DNA from: an uncultured Verrucomicrobiales bacterium
Lineage (GTDB): Bacteria > Verrucomicrobiota > Verrucomicrobiia > Verrucomicrobiales > Akkermansiaceae
Assembly (NCBI GenBank): GCA_937969125.1
Contig: CALBVA010000186.1
Location: 1-15,879, forward strand
Reading direction: 5' to 3'
DNA: 15,879 nucleotides
Numbering within the stretch: position 1 is the first letter of the stretch; each line of letters opens with the position of its first letter. Positions 15,101 to 15,879 of the stretch are shown here, piece after piece. Under the pieces are notes generated by a model that saw only the letters and a program-made list of their open reading frames with translations, searched no databases and was not told where the DNA came from. The translations under genes were made by a program, and so were the position numbers.

Positions 15101-15876
15101 GAAGAGAGCTCAAAATAATTCCGCGCCGAAATATCGCCCATCACCGAGGAATCGTCCGGATCGATCAGGCGGGCGCGCACCGTTGCAGATGAGTTCAGCG
15201 TAATCGGTCCGCTATACTTCGGAGAAGCGGCTGTGGGCTCGGACTTATTCAACGTGTAGTGAATGTCCAGATCTGCGATCTCCGGAATGATGATGACCTC
15301 CAGACTTCCCGAGAAGGTCTGACTGTTCTGCATAAATAAAGGTCTGCCCGAGATAAAAAACGGGCCCGCATTGACCTCCCCCGGCGTGGTCGTGACAAAG
15401 AAGCCCTCCTCCTCCGGATCACCCAACAAGCCAAATGATTTCCCACCCGGATGGCCCGTGGTCCAGCTGTATGAATCAACCGTCGTCATCTCATCCCGTC
15501 CCACTAAGAGCAGATCATCACCGTCCGCATTGAGTCGGAAATCGGTATGCAGCTCACTCCCCGCCACAGCGCGCTCCTTTCCCGAGGCGAAGATGACAAT
15601 GCGGCCTCCGGCTTGAAGAACTGTCGAATCAGGAATCTCCCAGAGCCGACCCTTCGTAGGATCATCAGTGAGTGAGTAACCACCGAGATCGATCTCGCAG
15701 TCGTTCGGATTAAAAATCTCCACCCAGTCCGAGATCTCACCATCCTCGTCGCGGAGGGAATTACTGTCCGGATTCGCCAAAAACTCCGAAATCACAGGAG
15801 AGGTCGTTTCAGCCGCAAAAACGGGAAGATTGAAACCGATAGCGGCTCCAAGAAGGATGAAAAATCGTGTATTCAT
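12109..15876 (-). CDS. Large secreted CotH-kinase protein with lamin-tail and chitobiase-type domains
   Basis: A complete 1255-residue exported protein; the ATG at 15874-15876 opens a signal peptide (cleavage near 21-22, VFA-AE). Domains in order: lamin-tail domain (about 27-170, starting PVISEFLANP); chitobiase/hexosaminidase C-terminal-like beta domain (about 178-255, YTLNKSEPT); CotH kinase domain (about 280-660) with RGQSSAGFAKKQYRLEL (330-346) and the catalytic-type GPLWDYNLIMGN (559-570, Asp563); a second chitobiase-type repeat (719-768, YTVDGSDP); a jelly-roll/PA14-like sugar-binding region (about 785-937, YDDGVVIYINGKEV); a half-repeat ending in a WS motif (942-973); a second lamin-tail domain (about 980-1150, LVISELHYHP); and a beta-rich C-terminal tail (1178-1255). 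B. subtilis CotH is an atypical kinase that phosphorylates spore-coat proteins. In this lineage such proteins are common, extracellular and of unknown substrate. The position after Asp563-Tyr is Asn, not Asp. Confidence 0.92.
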   Translation of the reverse strand: MNTRFFILLGAAIGFNLPVFAAETTSPVISEFLANPDSNSLRDEDGEISDWVEIFNPNDCEIDLGGYSLTDDPTKGRLWEIPDSTVLQAGGRIVIFASGKERAVAGSELHTDFRLNADGDDLLLVGRDEMTTVDSYSWTTGHPGGKSFGLLGDPEEEGFFVTTTPGEVNAGPFFISGRPLFMQNSQTFSGSLEVIIIPEIADLDIHYTLNKSEPTAASPKYSGPITLNSSATVRARLIDPDDSSVMGDISARNYFELSSASIGSSLMSGASNLSGFTSNLPIVVLENFNGGTPGRSNLIFTTFSLFEPGDGRASLTNEPTVSTRAAYRVRGQSSAGFAKKQYRLELRNQEDEDKDVSLLGLAADSDWVLAAPFTDKALIRNALVFELGRVIGLDAPRTRHVELFLNENGGEINYTTDYRGVYVITETNKRSRDRIDIEKIPEGATTEPEITGGYLMKWEYGASTASERLPGWSHLELVEPDAQNEATAIQKQWISDYIRDVDNRIDGANFKDPILGYEAVIDVPSYANLFVINELTRDQDAYMRSAYFYKDRGGKIIHGPLWDYNLIMGNGCCRNTFNSIPTGTDSGWQYIENNGVNEGKWEVRLVQDPDFWQAFVDRWQFLRTNVLSDTELHARMDAIAAPLAEAAIRNFAKWDNLRIRRVGFNTPVTDTWEEQIDFMKSWSSERMMWIDSQLAAPPSITPGSGVVAAGSMATVNGTQGTIYYTVDGSDPRQEDGVINPSSENYDAGGLVTIQAVSRGANWNYLASATALGSSAIVEGAPGYDASHWTHPDYADTPANGWVEDQPAPLGYSNPVATEVPFGPQFFSKYPTTYFRTEFDFTNAATITGGNLEVQYDDGVVIYINGKEVTRQNMPDGEIIYDTLASDAQIDAEEVAWIPVEVDASFFVEGRNVISLELHKASRGNLDLSFDFGLTVTRSVGSPPTIDLNDTTIVKARAKDGDNWSRLITNTFVVGSNAAPTNLVISELHYHPLDPSAAEINAGFTDADAFEFLELTNISDQVIDLSGVAFMNGISFSFPDRFELASGERTIIARNAAALNFRYSMNAGLNIAGEFDNDTGLANGGERITLTGLNGIVIQDFTYNDEAPWPTAVDGTGPSLVLNGPFTAPDHNDAANWRASVSAGGSPSDASGSFFGGGGASAFFQYASGGVEPSYTSLTDGRLQFTVGLNLLAEDAGGRLEYSLNLDDWFDATPLFEVSSQDLSGGIATRVLQSAEPVADEKYFLRYRFVNGPFTD

Positions 15877-15879
15877 GGT

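Overview
The window looks like a chromosomal segment from a member of the Verrucomicrobiota, most likely a Verrucomicrobiales-type bacterium. This is inferred from protein architecture, because no rRNA or other phylogenetic marker RNA is present. The main pointers are a very large secreted lamin-tail/chitobiase-C/CotH-kinase protein, a secreted sialate O-acetylesterase (SASA)-like protein ending in a DPDGDG loop plus a short beta-rich tail typical of this phylum, a DXS whose thiamine-binding motif reads GDA instead of GDG, and moderately high GC. No mobile element, phage gene, CRISPR array, tRNA or rRNA was found.

Layout. Bases 1-183 hold no gene but contain an 18-base perfect palindrome. A small four-segment membrane protein of unknown function lies on the minus strand (184-864). 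It is divergent from a plus-strand cluster of a soluble PAS histidine kinase (955-2142), its NtrC-type sigma-54 activator (2154-3548) and, 3 bp later, a multi-membrane-span GT-C-like glycosyltransferase (3552-5384). After a 56-bp gap comes an overlapping pair, xseB (exonuclease VII small subunit, 5441-5752) and dxs (first enzyme of the MEP isoprenoid pathway, 5736-7619). A 147-bp spacer with an orphan perfect Shine-Dalgarno sequence and a repeated 13-mer precedes the secreted SASA-like esterase (7767-9881). Converging on it is a secreted protein that looks like a catalytically dead peptidase of the gluzincin/MA type (9896-11209). Divergent from that is trpC (tryptophan biosynthesis, 11311-12108), whose stop codon directly abuts the stop codon of the converging 1255-residue CotH-kinase protein (12109-15876, minus strand). 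The window ends 3 bases upstream of that gene's start codon.

How the genes fit together. The kinase and regulator are an obvious partner pair that should feed a sigma-54 promoter; the glycosyltransferase is probably co-transcribed with them and may be involved in envelope glycan modification. xseB and dxs are a housekeeping pair in an arrangement related to the xseB-ispA-dxs order of gammaproteobacteria, but without ispA. The SASA-like protein and the CotH protein are both exported and share a similar C-terminal beta-rich tail, which suggests a common surface or secretion fate. trpC stands alone, away from other trp genes.

No clearly new multi-gene system was recognised. The most unusual points are the inactivated-looking peptidase, the multidomain CotH protein with an apparently split chitobiase-type module, the DXS motif variant, the back-to-back stop codons at 12106-12111, and a change in strand base bias between the regulatory cluster and the genes that follow.
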